Source: Ohtaekwangia kribbensis
GTDB lineage: Bacteria; Bacteroidota; Bacteroidia; Cytophagales; Cyclobacteriaceae
Direction of reading: 5' to 3'
Length of the DNA stretch: 64,000 bases
Assembly (NCBI RefSeq): GCF_042676245.1
Contig: NZ_JBHTKA010000014.1
Span: forward strand, 165,176 to 229,175
In this document: positions 35,652 to 43,701 of the stretch, in pieces
How positions within the stretch are numbered: the stretch's first letter is position 1
How the letters are laid out: each line of letters begins with the position of its first letter
The notes under the pieces: model-generated
Told to the model about the DNA's origin: nothing
The model's database searches: none
Seen by the model: only the letters and a program-made list of their open reading frames with translations
Made by a program: the position numbers and the translations under genes

Positions 35652-36270
35652 TCTTTGCGATCTCCTCGGGAGTTAAACCAGTTAGTTCTGCAATGTCATC
35701 AACAGATAATCCTTTTCTTCGAGCATTTTTTACGACCTTCTTAATGGTCTTCTCTTTTTCTTCCTGAACGGCTTGATCACGAATTTTCTTTTCTTCCTTT
35801 TTTATGCGCTCAATCAATTCGAATGCCGGAACCCATTTTGTGCTATCTTCCAGTTGCTCGAACAAACCGGTATCAACAAAACTCAAATATGAATTTACAG
35901 ATATAATCAGGTGATCAATTACCGGTATATTTAGAATTCTCCCTACCTGAATAAGCCGGTCGGTCAGATCTTTGTCGGCATCCGATGGTTTCAGTTCTCC
36001 GCTCGGGTGGGCTATAATTGCTTTTACTGCTCCCTTTAATACAGCCACACGAAATACATTCATGGGCTCCACAGTAACCGCGTTTACACTCCCCAGGCTC
36101 ACCAACTCGATATATAGTATACGGTTGTTGTTGGCAAGGCCAATCATCCAGAAATGTTCTTTCTCCTGGTCTATCTTTTCCTCACGGAGAAGAATACCCT
36201 GCATCACGGTATAAACATCGTCAGAGTTTAGCAGCTTGATCTTTTGTTTATCGCTTAGTTCAATAGTCAT
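35644..36270 (-). CDS. RadC/JAB-like protein with helical C-terminal extension
   Basis: 208 residues. Residues ~30-130 follow the RadC JAB1/MPN domain (ILYIELVSLGSVNAVTVEP, AIIAHPSGELKPSDADKDLT, DHLIISVNSYLSFVD). The JAMM metal site is usually HxHP(S)G...SxxD; here the first His is replaced (IIAHPSG), leaving one His and the Asp. Residues ~145-208 form a charged helix ending DIAELTGLTPEEIAKIK, a tail otherwise seen on PD-(D/E)XK transposase-like nucleases. Function of RadC-type proteins is unsettled. An upstream palindrome holds its -7 element. Confidence 0.82.
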   Translation of the reverse strand: MTIELSDKQKIKLLNSDDVYTVMQGILLREEKIDQEKEHFWMIGLANNNRILYIELVSLGSVNAVTVEPMNVFRVAVLKGAVKAIIAHPSGELKPSDADKDLTDRLIQVGRILNIPVIDHLIISVNSYLSFVDTGLFEQLEDSTKWVPAFELIERIKKEEKKIRDQAVQEEKEKTIKKVVKNARRKGLSVDDIAELTGLTPEEIAKIK

Positions 36271-36290
36271 GTTAACGTGGTAAAGGGAAT

Positions 36291-36317
36291 GTAAACAAAA
36301 GTATGAATTTTGTTTAC
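36291..36317 (-). promoter_or_regulatory. 27-bp palindrome containing a -7 box
   Basis: Perfect arms GTAAACAAAA / TTTTGTTTAC around seven bases. On the minus strand it contains TACTTTTG (TAnnTTTG), about 30 bp before the radC-like ATG. It overlaps the stop codon of the gene on its other side. An operator-promoter, a terminator, or both. Confidence 0.5.
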
Positions 36318-37732
36318 TTCAACTTCAACCTGTAATTACTATTTCTCCAAAGCTTGGTTATTTTTCCGTTCTTGTCGCGTTCAAAAGTTATTTCCTCGCC
36401 ATTCTCACCATCATCGCGCACGCGCTTAAAAGTATCTTTCTCCACGTGCTTGAGCAGCGTTATATTTTTAGGATTGTCGTTCGGCATATATAGTATAGCA
36501 AGCTTATCGCCCCAAGGGGAAACGATCATCTCGCCACCCCAAGGTTTAAAACCATAGGTTCCGCAGTATTCCTCAAACTTTTTCTCTTTCTTTTCATTCA
36601 GCTTGTCGTCACACGCCTTGTTATATACCGCGCGCATCGCTTCAAAGTATTTATTCGGATCAACCCCTATAGCATTGATCATAACCACGAAGGCAAGTTT
36701 ATCTTTCGGGTTGATCATGATGAGTGTTTGATAGCCCGGGCAATAGCCTCCATGACTCACATACGTCTTCCCATCCACCTGCGATACCGAGAATCCCAGA
36801 CCCCACGAAGTACGCCAGTTCGGATCCATATACTGTACATTATGCATTTCGCGCAACGTAGAAGATTTCAGAATTTCAGAACCGCCATTCTTCAATAATC
36901 TGAACTGCCACGAAGCAAAACGTGCCAGGTCTTCAACCGTTGATGTTAAACCAGCAGCAGGCGTTATACCTTTCGTATCAAACCTGTCAAGCATTCTGCG
37001 TTCACCTTTGCGACTCGCATCGCTATAGCCGGTAGCCATTCTCCCATGCCATAACTCCTGCGGAAAGTATGTGCGCGTGTCGCTCATGCGAAGCGGCTTG
37101 ATGATGTTGTCTTCAATATACTTCTCGTAGGGTATACCCGATACTTCTTCAATGATATACCCGAGCAGTGATATACCCAGGTTGCTGTATTGAAAGTAAG
37201 TTGATGCAGGGTATAGCGTTTGTTGCTCTTTAAGTTTTTGTTTTACCTGTTCTTTGGTAGGGAAGTTGGCGTCTGTCCAATACGGAAAATCAGATTCACG
37301 TGGCAGTCCGGAGGAGTGCGTAAGTAACGTTCGTATCGTAATAGGCCCGCTATCACTCGCGGATTGTTTTATACTGAACCACGGCAGTATAGATGATACT
37401 TCATCATCGAGACGCAGTTTACCCGCATCGCGCAACTGCATAATACCAACGGCTGTAAATAGTTTGGATATAGAACAGATGCTATAGATCGTGTTGGGTT
37501 GTGCCGGCACATTCTTCGCTATATCAGCTTTGCCATACGCACTGCTCCAGATAAGCTCCTGGTCTTTTATAATGCCTACTGAAATCCCCGGAAGGTTATC
37601 AAACTCTGTCTGTGCCTTGAACCACTCGTCCAGCAATTTAAAAGCGTCTTCATTTTCAGTTGAAGCGGTTTGTGCGTGTGCAATAAAAGTATGGGCAAAA
37701 AAGAGCAGACAAAATAATTTCTTCAGCATCAT
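36314..37732 (-). CDS. exported serine hydrolase, class C beta-lactamase fold
   Basis: 472 residues with a signal peptide (LFCLLFFAHTFIAHAQ). Beta-lactamase/PBP4*-like domain: nucleophile SISK in IYSICSISKLFTAVG, YSN in YFQYSNLGISLLG, and HGG in KTYVSHGGYCPGYQT. About 100 extra C-terminal residues (from EKKFEEYCGTYGF) form a beta-rich domain common in Bacteroidota homologues. Probably a D-aminopeptidase/esterase-like periplasmic enzyme rather than a resistance enzyme. Confidence 0.93.
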   Translation of the reverse strand: MMLKKLFCLLFFAHTFIAHAQTASTENEDAFKLLDEWFKAQTEFDNLPGISVGIIKDQELIWSSAYGKADIAKNVPAQPNTIYSICSISKLFTAVGIMQLRDAGKLRLDDEVSSILPWFSIKQSASDSGPITIRTLLTHSSGLPRESDFPYWTDANFPTKEQVKQKLKEQQTLYPASTYFQYSNLGISLLGYIIEEVSGIPYEKYIEDNIIKPLRMSDTRTYFPQELWHGRMATGYSDASRKGERRMLDRFDTKGITPAAGLTSTVEDLARFASWQFRLLKNGGSEILKSSTLREMHNVQYMDPNWRTSWGLGFSVSQVDGKTYVSHGGYCPGYQTLIMINPKDKLAFVVMINAIGVDPNKYFEAMRAVYNKACDDKLNEKKEKKFEEYCGTYGFKPWGGEMIVSPWGDKLAILYMPNDNPKNITLLKHVEKDTFKRVRDDGENGEEITFERDKNGKITKLWRNSNYRLKLK

Positions 37733-37837
37733 GGTATAGGGTCTCTGGTACTGATAAAGATAAAAGGAATGCTTTTGAAGCTGAAATTATTTTGGGGATG
37801 AGAGGTAGTATGTGTGCACTATTGGATAGGAAGTGCT

Positions 37838-38434
37838 TTAAAAAAGCTCGAGCTGCTCGGGCAGCAGCGTAAACGATCTGCGGTGATACGGAGTGATGCC
37901 CAGTTGTTTGATGCCATCGCGATGTGCTTCTGTAGGGTAGCCTACATTTGTTTCCCAACCGTAGCCGGGATATTGGTTGGCCAGGCCTTGCATCAGATCA
38001 TCGCGGTATGTTTTAGCAAGCACGGAAGCTGCTGCAATAGAGAAATAAGTAGCATCTCCTTTTATAATACATTCATGCCGCACATCACGATAAGGCTTGA
38101 ATCGGTTACCATCAATCAATAACAGCTGAGGTTGCTCGTGCAGTTTATCAAGCGCCAGGTGCATGGCTTTGAACGAAGCATTTAAAATATTGATCTCATC
38201 GATCTCCGCATGACTCACTTCAGCAACAGCCCATGCTATAGCAGACTTTTGAATAACCTCACGCAGTTCTTCGCGCGCTTCTTTTTTAAGTTGCTTGGAG
38301 TCGTTGAGTAATTTGTGTCTGAATTTTTTTGGAAGGATAACAGCAGCCGCTACAACCGGTCCTGCAAGGCAGCCGCGCCCGGCTTCATCGCAGCCAGCTT
38401 CAGTCAGATCTTTTGTGAAAGACGATCGTAGCAC
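37838..38434 (-). CDS. rnhB: ribonuclease HII
   Basis: 198 residues; removes RNA from RNA-DNA hybrids, including single misinserted ribonucleotides. The hallmark EAGCDEAGRGCLAGPVVAAA holds the DEAGRG active site; further acidic residues are in LLIDGNRFKP and IKGDATYFSIAAASVLAK. GTG start at 38434, chosen because the standard MLxxF...EAGCDEAGRG spacing fits. Family-B repeat DNA begins directly upstream. Confidence 0.96.
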   Translation of the reverse strand: MLRSSFTKDLTEAGCDEAGRGCLAGPVVAAAVILPKKFRHKLLNDSKQLKKEAREELREVIQKSAIAWAVAEVSHAEIDEINILNASFKAMHLALDKLHEQPQLLLIDGNRFKPYRDVRHECIIKGDATYFSIAAASVLAKTYRDDLMQGLANQYPGYGWETNVGYPTEAHRDGIKQLGITPYHRRSFTLLPEQLELF

Positions 38435-38439
38435 CTTCG

Positions 38440-38530
38440 TTATTCGTTATCAGTTATCCGTGAATCGTTATCCGTTAGTTGTATCCGCGATTCAGTTACG
38501 GATAACGACTAACTGAATCGCGGATAACAT
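38440..38530. repeat. GTTATCCGTTA-family intergenic repeat with long hairpin
   Basis: Tandem GTTATTCGTTATC, GTTATCCG and GTTATCCGTTAG units, then a perfect 16-bp inverted repeat ATCCGCGATTCAGTTA (38483-38498) / TAACTGAATCGCGGAT (38510-38525). Confidence 0.75.
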
Positions 38531-38641
38531 TCCCACAAACTTAAAAGAGATTTGATTTCATACAAAAAAGAAATCAATAGCTTTGAAGTCGAAGGTTTGA
38601 CTTCAGTTAAAAATGTCATTGGCTAATCGCGAAACACGTTT

Positions 38642-39199
38642 ATGAATCAAAAAGAAATTAAAAATCCCTGGACAACTTTATCAGGCGAAGAGAAATATAC
38701 CAACCGTTGGATACAGGTCACCGAGTTTCAGGTTATTAATCCGGCCGGAGGAAAAGGTATTTATGGTAAAGTACATTTCAGGAATAAAGCGATTGGTGTG
38801 ATTCCTGTGGATGCTGAAGGTAACACGTGGCTGGTAGGACAATTCCGCTATACATTAAATGAATTTCATTGGGAGATTCCGGAAGGTGGTGCTCCGCTGG
38901 ATGAAGATCCGCTCGATGCTGCCAAACGCGAACTGCGCGAAGAGACGGGTATTGTAGCGAAACGTTGGACCAAGATTGCGCGCCTGCACACCTCTAACTC
39001 TGTAACGGACGAAGAAGGTTTTATTTACCTGGCAGAAGACCTTGAGCATGGCGCGAATAACCTTGAAGAAACCGAAGCTGATATGAAAGTATGGAAGCTT
39101 CCGCTTAAAGAAGCGATCGACATGGTAATGCGTGGCGAAATAACCGATAGCCCAAGCGTTATAGGCCTGCTCACACTGGGTCGCCTGAAGGGAATTTAA
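38642..39199 (+). CDS. NUDIX hydrolase, ADP-ribose pyrophosphatase-like
   Basis: 185 residues. Complete Nudix box GAPLDEDPLDAAKRELREE followed by TG, at about 81-103, with upstream IPVDAEGNTWLVGQFRYTLN and downstream GFIYLAEDLEHGANNLEETE, the pattern of NudF/ADP-ribose pyrophosphatases. Hydrolyses a nucleoside diphosphate linked to another group. It ends two bases before the MATE gene start, so the two are one operon. A TAGCTTTG -7 box lies about 55 bp upstream. Confidence 0.93.
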   Translation: MNQKEIKNPWTTLSGEEKYTNRWIQVTEFQVINPAGGKGIYGKVHFRNKAIGVIPVDAEGNTWLVGQFRYTLNEFHWEIPEGGAPLDEDPLDAAKRELREETGIVAKRWTKIARLHTSNSVTDEEGFIYLAEDLEHGANNLEETEADMKVWKLPLKEAIDMVMRGEITDSPSVIGLLTLGRLKGI

Positions 39200-39200
39200 G

Positions 39201-40556
39201 ATGACGATTCGCTCACACGTACGCGAAAATTTACACCTGGCATTTCCGGTAATGCTCAGTAATCTCGGTCACGTGCTGATGGGAGTTACGGATACGGTGA
39301 TGGTGGGACACCTCAATGCAGAGTCGCTGGCTGCGGCTGGTCTTGCTTTAGTGGTGTTCAATGTCTTTATGCTGTTTGGTATAGGTGTATCGTATGCTAT
39401 AACACCGCTTGTTGCAGCTGCGCATGGCGAGAAAAATGATAGCACAATAACCGAGACGTTACGTCATGGACTCGTCATCAACGTTATAAATGCTGCTATA
39501 CTGATTGGTGTCGTGGAGGTTGGTAAGAACTTGCTATACCACATCAATCAACCGGCAGAAGTTGTAGAACGTGCTATACCATTTCTGAGCATCATTGCTT
39601 TTTCATTGGTGCCGATGATGATCTTTCAAACCTTCAAGCAATTTGCTGAAGGAATGTCCAATACACGCGTGGCGCTGGTGGTGATGATACTCGCCAACAT
39701 TCTGAATGTCATACTAAACTATATTTTGATCTACGGACATTTGGGTTTCTCTCCGTTGGGTTTGGTCGGATCAGGATGGGCAACATTTACATCGCGTGTT
39801 TTTATGGCTATCGCGATAGCGGTATATATATACTACATGCCGTCATTCAGAAAATTCCGTGATGGTTTTTCGTTGGGTAATTATTCAAAGCGATTGTTCT
39901 CAAAGATGCTGCACCTCGGTATACCCAGCGGTGTACAATTTATATTTGAAGCTGCAGCATTCGATTTTTCATTGGTAATGATGGGATGGCTCGGCACCAA
40001 AACGCAGGCCGCTCACCAGATTGCTATAAACCTGGCAACGCTGAGTTACATGATCACCACCGGACTTGCCACGGCTGCCACCATTCGCGTTGGTTATTTC
40101 TCCGGCACGCGCGATTACAAGAACATGCGCCTCGCAGTATATACTTTACTCGGCATGGCACTACTGCTCATGACTATATTTGCCAGTATATTTATAATCG
40201 GTAACAACTGGCTTCCTACTTTATATATAAATGATTCGGAAGTTATACCCATTGCTGCATCGTTGCTGGTGGTTGCGGCATTATTTCAGCTATCGGATGG
40301 CACGCAGGTGGTGTGTGCCTCTGCGCTTCGCGGATTGCAGGATGTTAAAATACCATCCGTCTTTATTCTTATTTCATATTGGATCATCGGTCTGCCACTG
40401 GGCTACTGGCTTGCCTTTAAATCAGGCTACGGAGCTATCGGTATATGGCTGGGACTTTTCATCGGACTTACACTTACGGCCCTGGGTATGTTCTGGCGAC
40501 TCCAGTGGATGGTTAATCGTTATTCATTAGCCGTTAATCGTAGGCAGCCAGTATAA
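39201..40556 (+). CDS. MATE-family multidrug efflux transporter (NorM-like)
   Basis: 451 residues with twelve hydrophobic helices in two MatE bundles (first: LAFPVMLSNLGHVLMGVTDT; second from about 235: MLHLGIPSGVQFIFEAAAFD). Exports cationic compounds in exchange for Na+ or H+. The last ~15 codons (MVNRYSLAVNRRQPV) are written in GTTAATCGTTATTC repeat DNA, so the end of the protein seems to have been extended into an intergenic repeat. Confidence 0.95.
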   Translation: MTIRSHVRENLHLAFPVMLSNLGHVLMGVTDTVMVGHLNAESLAAAGLALVVFNVFMLFGIGVSYAITPLVAAAHGEKNDSTITETLRHGLVINVINAAILIGVVEVGKNLLYHINQPAEVVERAIPFLSIIAFSLVPMMIFQTFKQFAEGMSNTRVALVVMILANILNVILNYILIYGHLGFSPLGLVGSGWATFTSRVFMAIAIAVYIYYMPSFRKFRDGFSLGNYSKRLFSKMLHLGIPSGVQFIFEAAAFDFSLVMMGWLGTKTQAAHQIAINLATLSYMITTGLATAATIRVGYFSGTRDYKNMRLAVYTLLGMALLLMTIFASIFIIGNNWLPTLYINDSEVIPIAASLLVVAALFQLSDGTQVVCASALRGLQDVKIPSVFILISYWIIGLPLGYWLAFKSGYGAIGIWLGLFIGLTLTALGMFWRLQWMVNRYSLAVNRRQPV

Positions 40557-40620
40557 ATATCAGCAAAACTTTTGTGCCCCTTTGTGTCTCTTTCGTGCCC
40601 TTTGTGCAATTGGATTGTTG
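40508..40620. repeat. composite intergenic repeat overlapping the end of the MATE gene
   Basis: GTTAATCGTTATTCATTAG and CCGTTAATCG, then CTTTGTGTCTCTTTCGTG and CCCTTTGTGCAATTGGATT. The same two families appear together near 31.7 kb. Confidence 0.7.
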
Positions 40621-40636
40621 GAGTCACTATATATAC

Positions 40637-41128
40637 TTACTCATCATTATCTCCATCATCATTCATAGCGAGGCTTTCATGATACTCGATAATCTTGTTC
40701 AATGTATTGATCGTAGTCTCCAGGTTTTTCTCGCCCACGAGTTCCTTATAGGTCTCCATTAATTTAAACACGTTGTCGTTGGCATCAACAATTAACTGTT
40801 TGCCGCTGGCGGTGAGTTGCAGACGTTCGCTTCTCCGGTCGTCTTTGCTGGGTTTGCTGGTGATCATCTTTTTTTCTTCCAGCTCTTTTATCGTACGGCT
40901 CATCGATTGTTTGGCAACCATCGAGCTGCGGGATATCTCCATGGCCGTGCTGCCTTCTGCAGCTATATTACAGATCACCGGCCAGTACGATAATTTCATC
41001 TGGCCCCATTCCGGCCGGATGTTTTTATGAGACCATATATCAAGGTGTCTTCTCAGAATATAAATCAATCGTTGCCAATTTCTGTATTTCTGGTTCTCGA
41101 TTTCTCTCAAACGATCATCAATTTTCAT
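40637..41128 (-). CDS. MarR-family transcriptional regulator
   Basis: 163 residues from the ATG at 41128, chosen over the in-frame ATG at 41161 because a TACCTTTG -7 box lies immediately before 41128 (four bases). Winged helix core: LSYWPVICNIAAEGSTAMEISRSS, SMVAKQSMSRTIKELEEKKMI (recognition helix) and DRRSERLQLTASGKQLI (wing with DRR). It diverges from a TolC/EmrA/EmrB-like export operon, with two palindromes in the shared promoter. By family precedent it represses that operon and itself and is released by a toxic ligand. Confidence 0.94.
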   Translation of the reverse strand: MKIDDRLREIENQKYRNWQRLIYILRRHLDIWSHKNIRPEWGQMKLSYWPVICNIAAEGSTAMEISRSSMVAKQSMSRTIKELEEKKMITSKPSKDDRRSERLQLTASGKQLIVDANDNVFKLMETYKELVGEKNLETTINTLNKIIEYHESLAMNDDGDNDE

Positions 41129-41132
41129 AGCC

Positions 41133-41161
41133 CAAAGGTAATAAAAATAATTAGTAAACAA
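41133..41161 (-). promoter_or_regulatory. marR-like gene promoter
   Basis: On the minus strand TTG (41159-41161), an 18-base spacer, TACCTTTG (41133-41140). The -33 side overlaps operator 1. The start codon follows after four bases, so a nearly leaderless transcript is possible. Confidence 0.6.
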
Positions 41162-41171
41162 TGATTACTAA
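41151..41171. promoter_or_regulatory. MarR operator 1
   Basis: Arms TTAGTAA / TTACTAA around ACAATGA, in the divergent promoter. Confidence 0.65.
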
Positions 41172-41175
41172 AATA

Positions 41176-41190
41176 GTAAACAATGTTTAC
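41176..41190. promoter_or_regulatory. MarR operator 2
   Basis: GTAAACAATGTTTAC, perfect arms GTAAAC / GTTTAC. It abuts the plus-strand -7 box and shares AGTAAACAATG with operator 1. Confidence 0.65.
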
Positions 41191-41195
41191 ATTTG
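41188..41195 (+). promoter_or_regulatory. -7 box TACATTTG of the export operon
   Basis: Exact TAnnTTTG overlapping the right arm of operator 2; the operon start at 41270 lies 75 bp downstream. Confidence 0.6.
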
Positions 41196-41269
41196 CCTCG
41201 GTCAGAATTTAAAGCGCTGAAATTTTGCCCGGTAACTCATTTATAGTTTCTATTAACTCCAATTCTAAA

Positions 41270-42601
41270 ATGTCAGACAAGTTCAAGAAGAGGTTGCTGC
41301 CTCTTTTACTGCTACTGCCCTCAGTAATCTACGCACAACCAACACAACCGATGACGTTGCACGAGGCGTTAACGCTGGCACGCAAGCATAGCAACCAGCT
41401 GCAAGCCGATAGCATGCAATATCACATTGCACAAAGTCGTGTTGCACAGAACAAGACCAATGCACTGCCGCAGCTTGTTGCTAACGCCAGCTACAGACGC
41501 ATGAGTAATAACATTACACCGTTTGTCATAAACCTGTCGCCTGATGTTTCCTTTACCCTTAATCCGCAGATATTAAATCAGTCTTATAATTCTGTAGAAC
41601 TTACACAACTGTTATATAGCGGAGGGAAAGTTACATATACCAGTCGCGCATTAAAGAGTGAATTCGAAGCTTCGCGATCTGACTATGAGAAAAATATACT
41701 GGCACTGGATCAGCAAGTAACGGATCTCTGGTTCAATCTCTACAATGCACGAGCATCCGAAAGAATTATACAGGCGAATATAGAGGTGCTCAACAAGAAG
41801 CGCGCTGACCTTGAAACATTTCGTGTGGAAGGTATAGCATTGGCTAACGATGTGCTGAAGATTGACCTCTCCATAACAAGCCTTCGCTCCAGCCTGGCCG
41901 ACATGGCAAGTCTCGCGGGAAGCCTGAACTATAATTTATGTTTAACAACGGGTACAGATCCGGCAACAACCATTGAAATTCCGGATGCATACTTGCAGGC
42001 CGTTGTAGCAATAGCTCCGTTGCAGGTATATATCGATGATGCTTTAGCGAAGAGACCAGAGTTGAAAAGTTTCAAATTCAGAAGCGAGGCTGCTTCTTAT
42101 AGAATTAAATCAGCACGGTCAGATTATTTTCCGACCATTAACCTGATCGGCTCCTATAATTATGATAAGCCTAACCAGCGTGTTATACCCAGCGAAAATA
42201 AATTTACATACTCGGCATACGCGGGAGCAAACCTAACATGGCGAATATCTGCATTCTATACTAATCATACCCGCGTGCGGGAAACCAAATTGAGTGCACT
42301 GCAACTCGATCGGAATATATTGCAGACGCAAGACAATATCCGCATGGAGGTAAATACAAGTTACCTCGAGTTTAAAAAGACACTCGATAAAATGACGCTT
42401 GTCCAAATCGAATTGGAACAGGCATCTGAAAATTTCAGAGTTGAACAAAATAAGCTCGATGCGCAGACTACAACACCTACTGATTTCCTCGATGCCAACG
42501 TAAAATTTTTGCAGGCACAATTGAATCTCGCCACAGCAAAGGCTAATGCAGAACTGGCTTATCGCAAGCTGATAACATCAACCGGTGAAACCGCTCAATA
42601 G
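41270..42601 (+). CDS. TolC-family outer-membrane efflux protein
   Basis: 443 residues from the ATG at 41270; the frame is open to a TTG at 41225, but only the ATG gives a clean signal peptide (LLPLLLLLPSVIYAQP). Two OEP domains with long periplasmic helices (MTLHEALTLARKHSNQLQAD; second RPELKSFKFRSEAASYRIKS). Forms the trimeric outer-membrane exit duct. First gene of a three-gene export operon under the MarR-type regulator. Confidence 0.93.
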   Translation: MSDKFKKRLLPLLLLLPSVIYAQPTQPMTLHEALTLARKHSNQLQADSMQYHIAQSRVAQNKTNALPQLVANASYRRMSNNITPFVINLSPDVSFTLNPQILNQSYNSVELTQLLYSGGKVTYTSRALKSEFEASRSDYEKNILALDQQVTDLWFNLYNARASERIIQANIEVLNKKRADLETFRVEGIALANDVLKIDLSITSLRSSLADMASLAGSLNYNLCLTTGTDPATTIEIPDAYLQAVVAIAPLQVYIDDALAKRPELKSFKFRSEAASYRIKSARSDYFPTINLIGSYNYDKPNQRVIPSENKFTYSAYAGANLTWRISAFYTNHTRVRETKLSALQLDRNILQTQDNIRMEVNTSYLEFKKTLDKMTLVQIELEQASENFRVEQNKLDAQTTTPTDFLDANVKFLQAQLNLATAKANAELAYRKLITSTGETAQ

Positions 42602-42624
42602 TAAACTGAAAATTTAATCACATC

Positions 42625-43701
42625 ATGAAAACCATATATACTTTTCCCTCTTTTGTTCTTCTCGCATCGCTTCTGTTGTCATGTTCCAGCCAAGGCACCG
42701 ATAACGCACAACTGGAAGCTGATATAAGCCCGGTAATACCAAAAGTAAACAGTACGGTAGTGGAGGTTCTCGTAGCAGATAATCAACCGGTAAAGAAAGG
42801 CGATACACTTGTGCTGCTGGACAACGCAACCTTTACTATAGCAGTAGAACAAGCGCGTATAGCTTTACTGCAGGCCAAACAGAATCTGAAAGTAGCGGGT
42901 ATAAATAAAACCGTATCGCATGTAGATGTTTCCAATGCTACGGCAAACTCAAGAGCTGTTGTTGTTACGCTCTCATCTGCAAATGCAGCTATTGAATCAG
43001 CAAAGGTGCGTCTCGCGGTAGCGCAGAAAAATTATGAACGCTATGAACGACTGCTGAAGAGTAACTCGGCAACCCAGCAACAGTTCGACCAGGTAAATGC
43101 AGAGAAGGTAGAAGCAGAGGCCAGGTTGCAGGCTGCCATTGGTCAGCGTGATGCTTTGCTGAAACAGATTGATGCCAGCGAATATCAGGTTGCAAACTCA
43201 CGCAACAACCTATCGAGTAACACGGAGAATATATCACTGGCAGAACTCGCTGTGAAGAAAGCACAAACGGATTTGGATGCGGCCAATCTTCAGCTTTCAT
43301 ATTGTACGATAGTAGCACCGGCTGATGGAATTGTTTCGAAGAAAAATGTACAGATCGGTCAGGTAGTATCCATAGGACAAGCATTGATGGCCGTAGCAGA
43401 TAATAAAAAGATTTGGGTGGTAGCCAACTTCAAAGAAACGCAGTTGGAAGATATACGTCCCGGACAAGATGTAGAAGTGGAAGTAGATGCATATCCGGAT
43501 ACCACGTTTACTGGTAAAGTAGAATCACTCGCACAGGCTACCGGTGCCCGCTTCTCATTTTTACCGGCTGATAATGCTACCGGTAATTTTGTAAAAGTTA
43601 CACAGCGTGTTCCGGTTAAGATCACATTGGCGGAAAGTAAAGATTCGCGCTATCCGCTCCGTGCCGGCATGAGTGTATATGTAACGGTTAAAACAAACTA
43701 G
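42625..43701 (+). CDS. HlyD/EmrA-like membrane-fusion adaptor
   Basis: 358 residues with a lipoprotein-type signal (LLASLLLSCSSQG). Lipoyl domain split by a long coiled hairpin (about 75-215); second half lipoyl IVAPADGIVSKKNVQIGQVV. The beta barrel contains RPGQDVEVEVDAYPDTTFTG, diagnostic of EmrA-type proteins. It bridges the MFS pump encoded next (zero bp gap) to the TolC-like duct. Confidence 0.93.
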   Translation: MKTIYTFPSFVLLASLLLSCSSQGTDNAQLEADISPVIPKVNSTVVEVLVADNQPVKKGDTLVLLDNATFTIAVEQARIALLQAKQNLKVAGINKTVSHVDVSNATANSRAVVVTLSSANAAIESAKVRLAVAQKNYERYERLLKSNSATQQQFDQVNAEKVEAEARLQAAIGQRDALLKQIDASEYQVANSRNNLSSNTENISLAELAVKKAQTDLDAANLQLSYCTIVAPADGIVSKKNVQIGQVVSIGQALMAVADNKKIWVVANFKETQLEDIRPGQDVEVEVDAYPDTTFTGKVESLAQATGARFSFLPADNATGNFVKVTQRVPVKITLAESKDSRYPLRAGMSVYVTVKTN

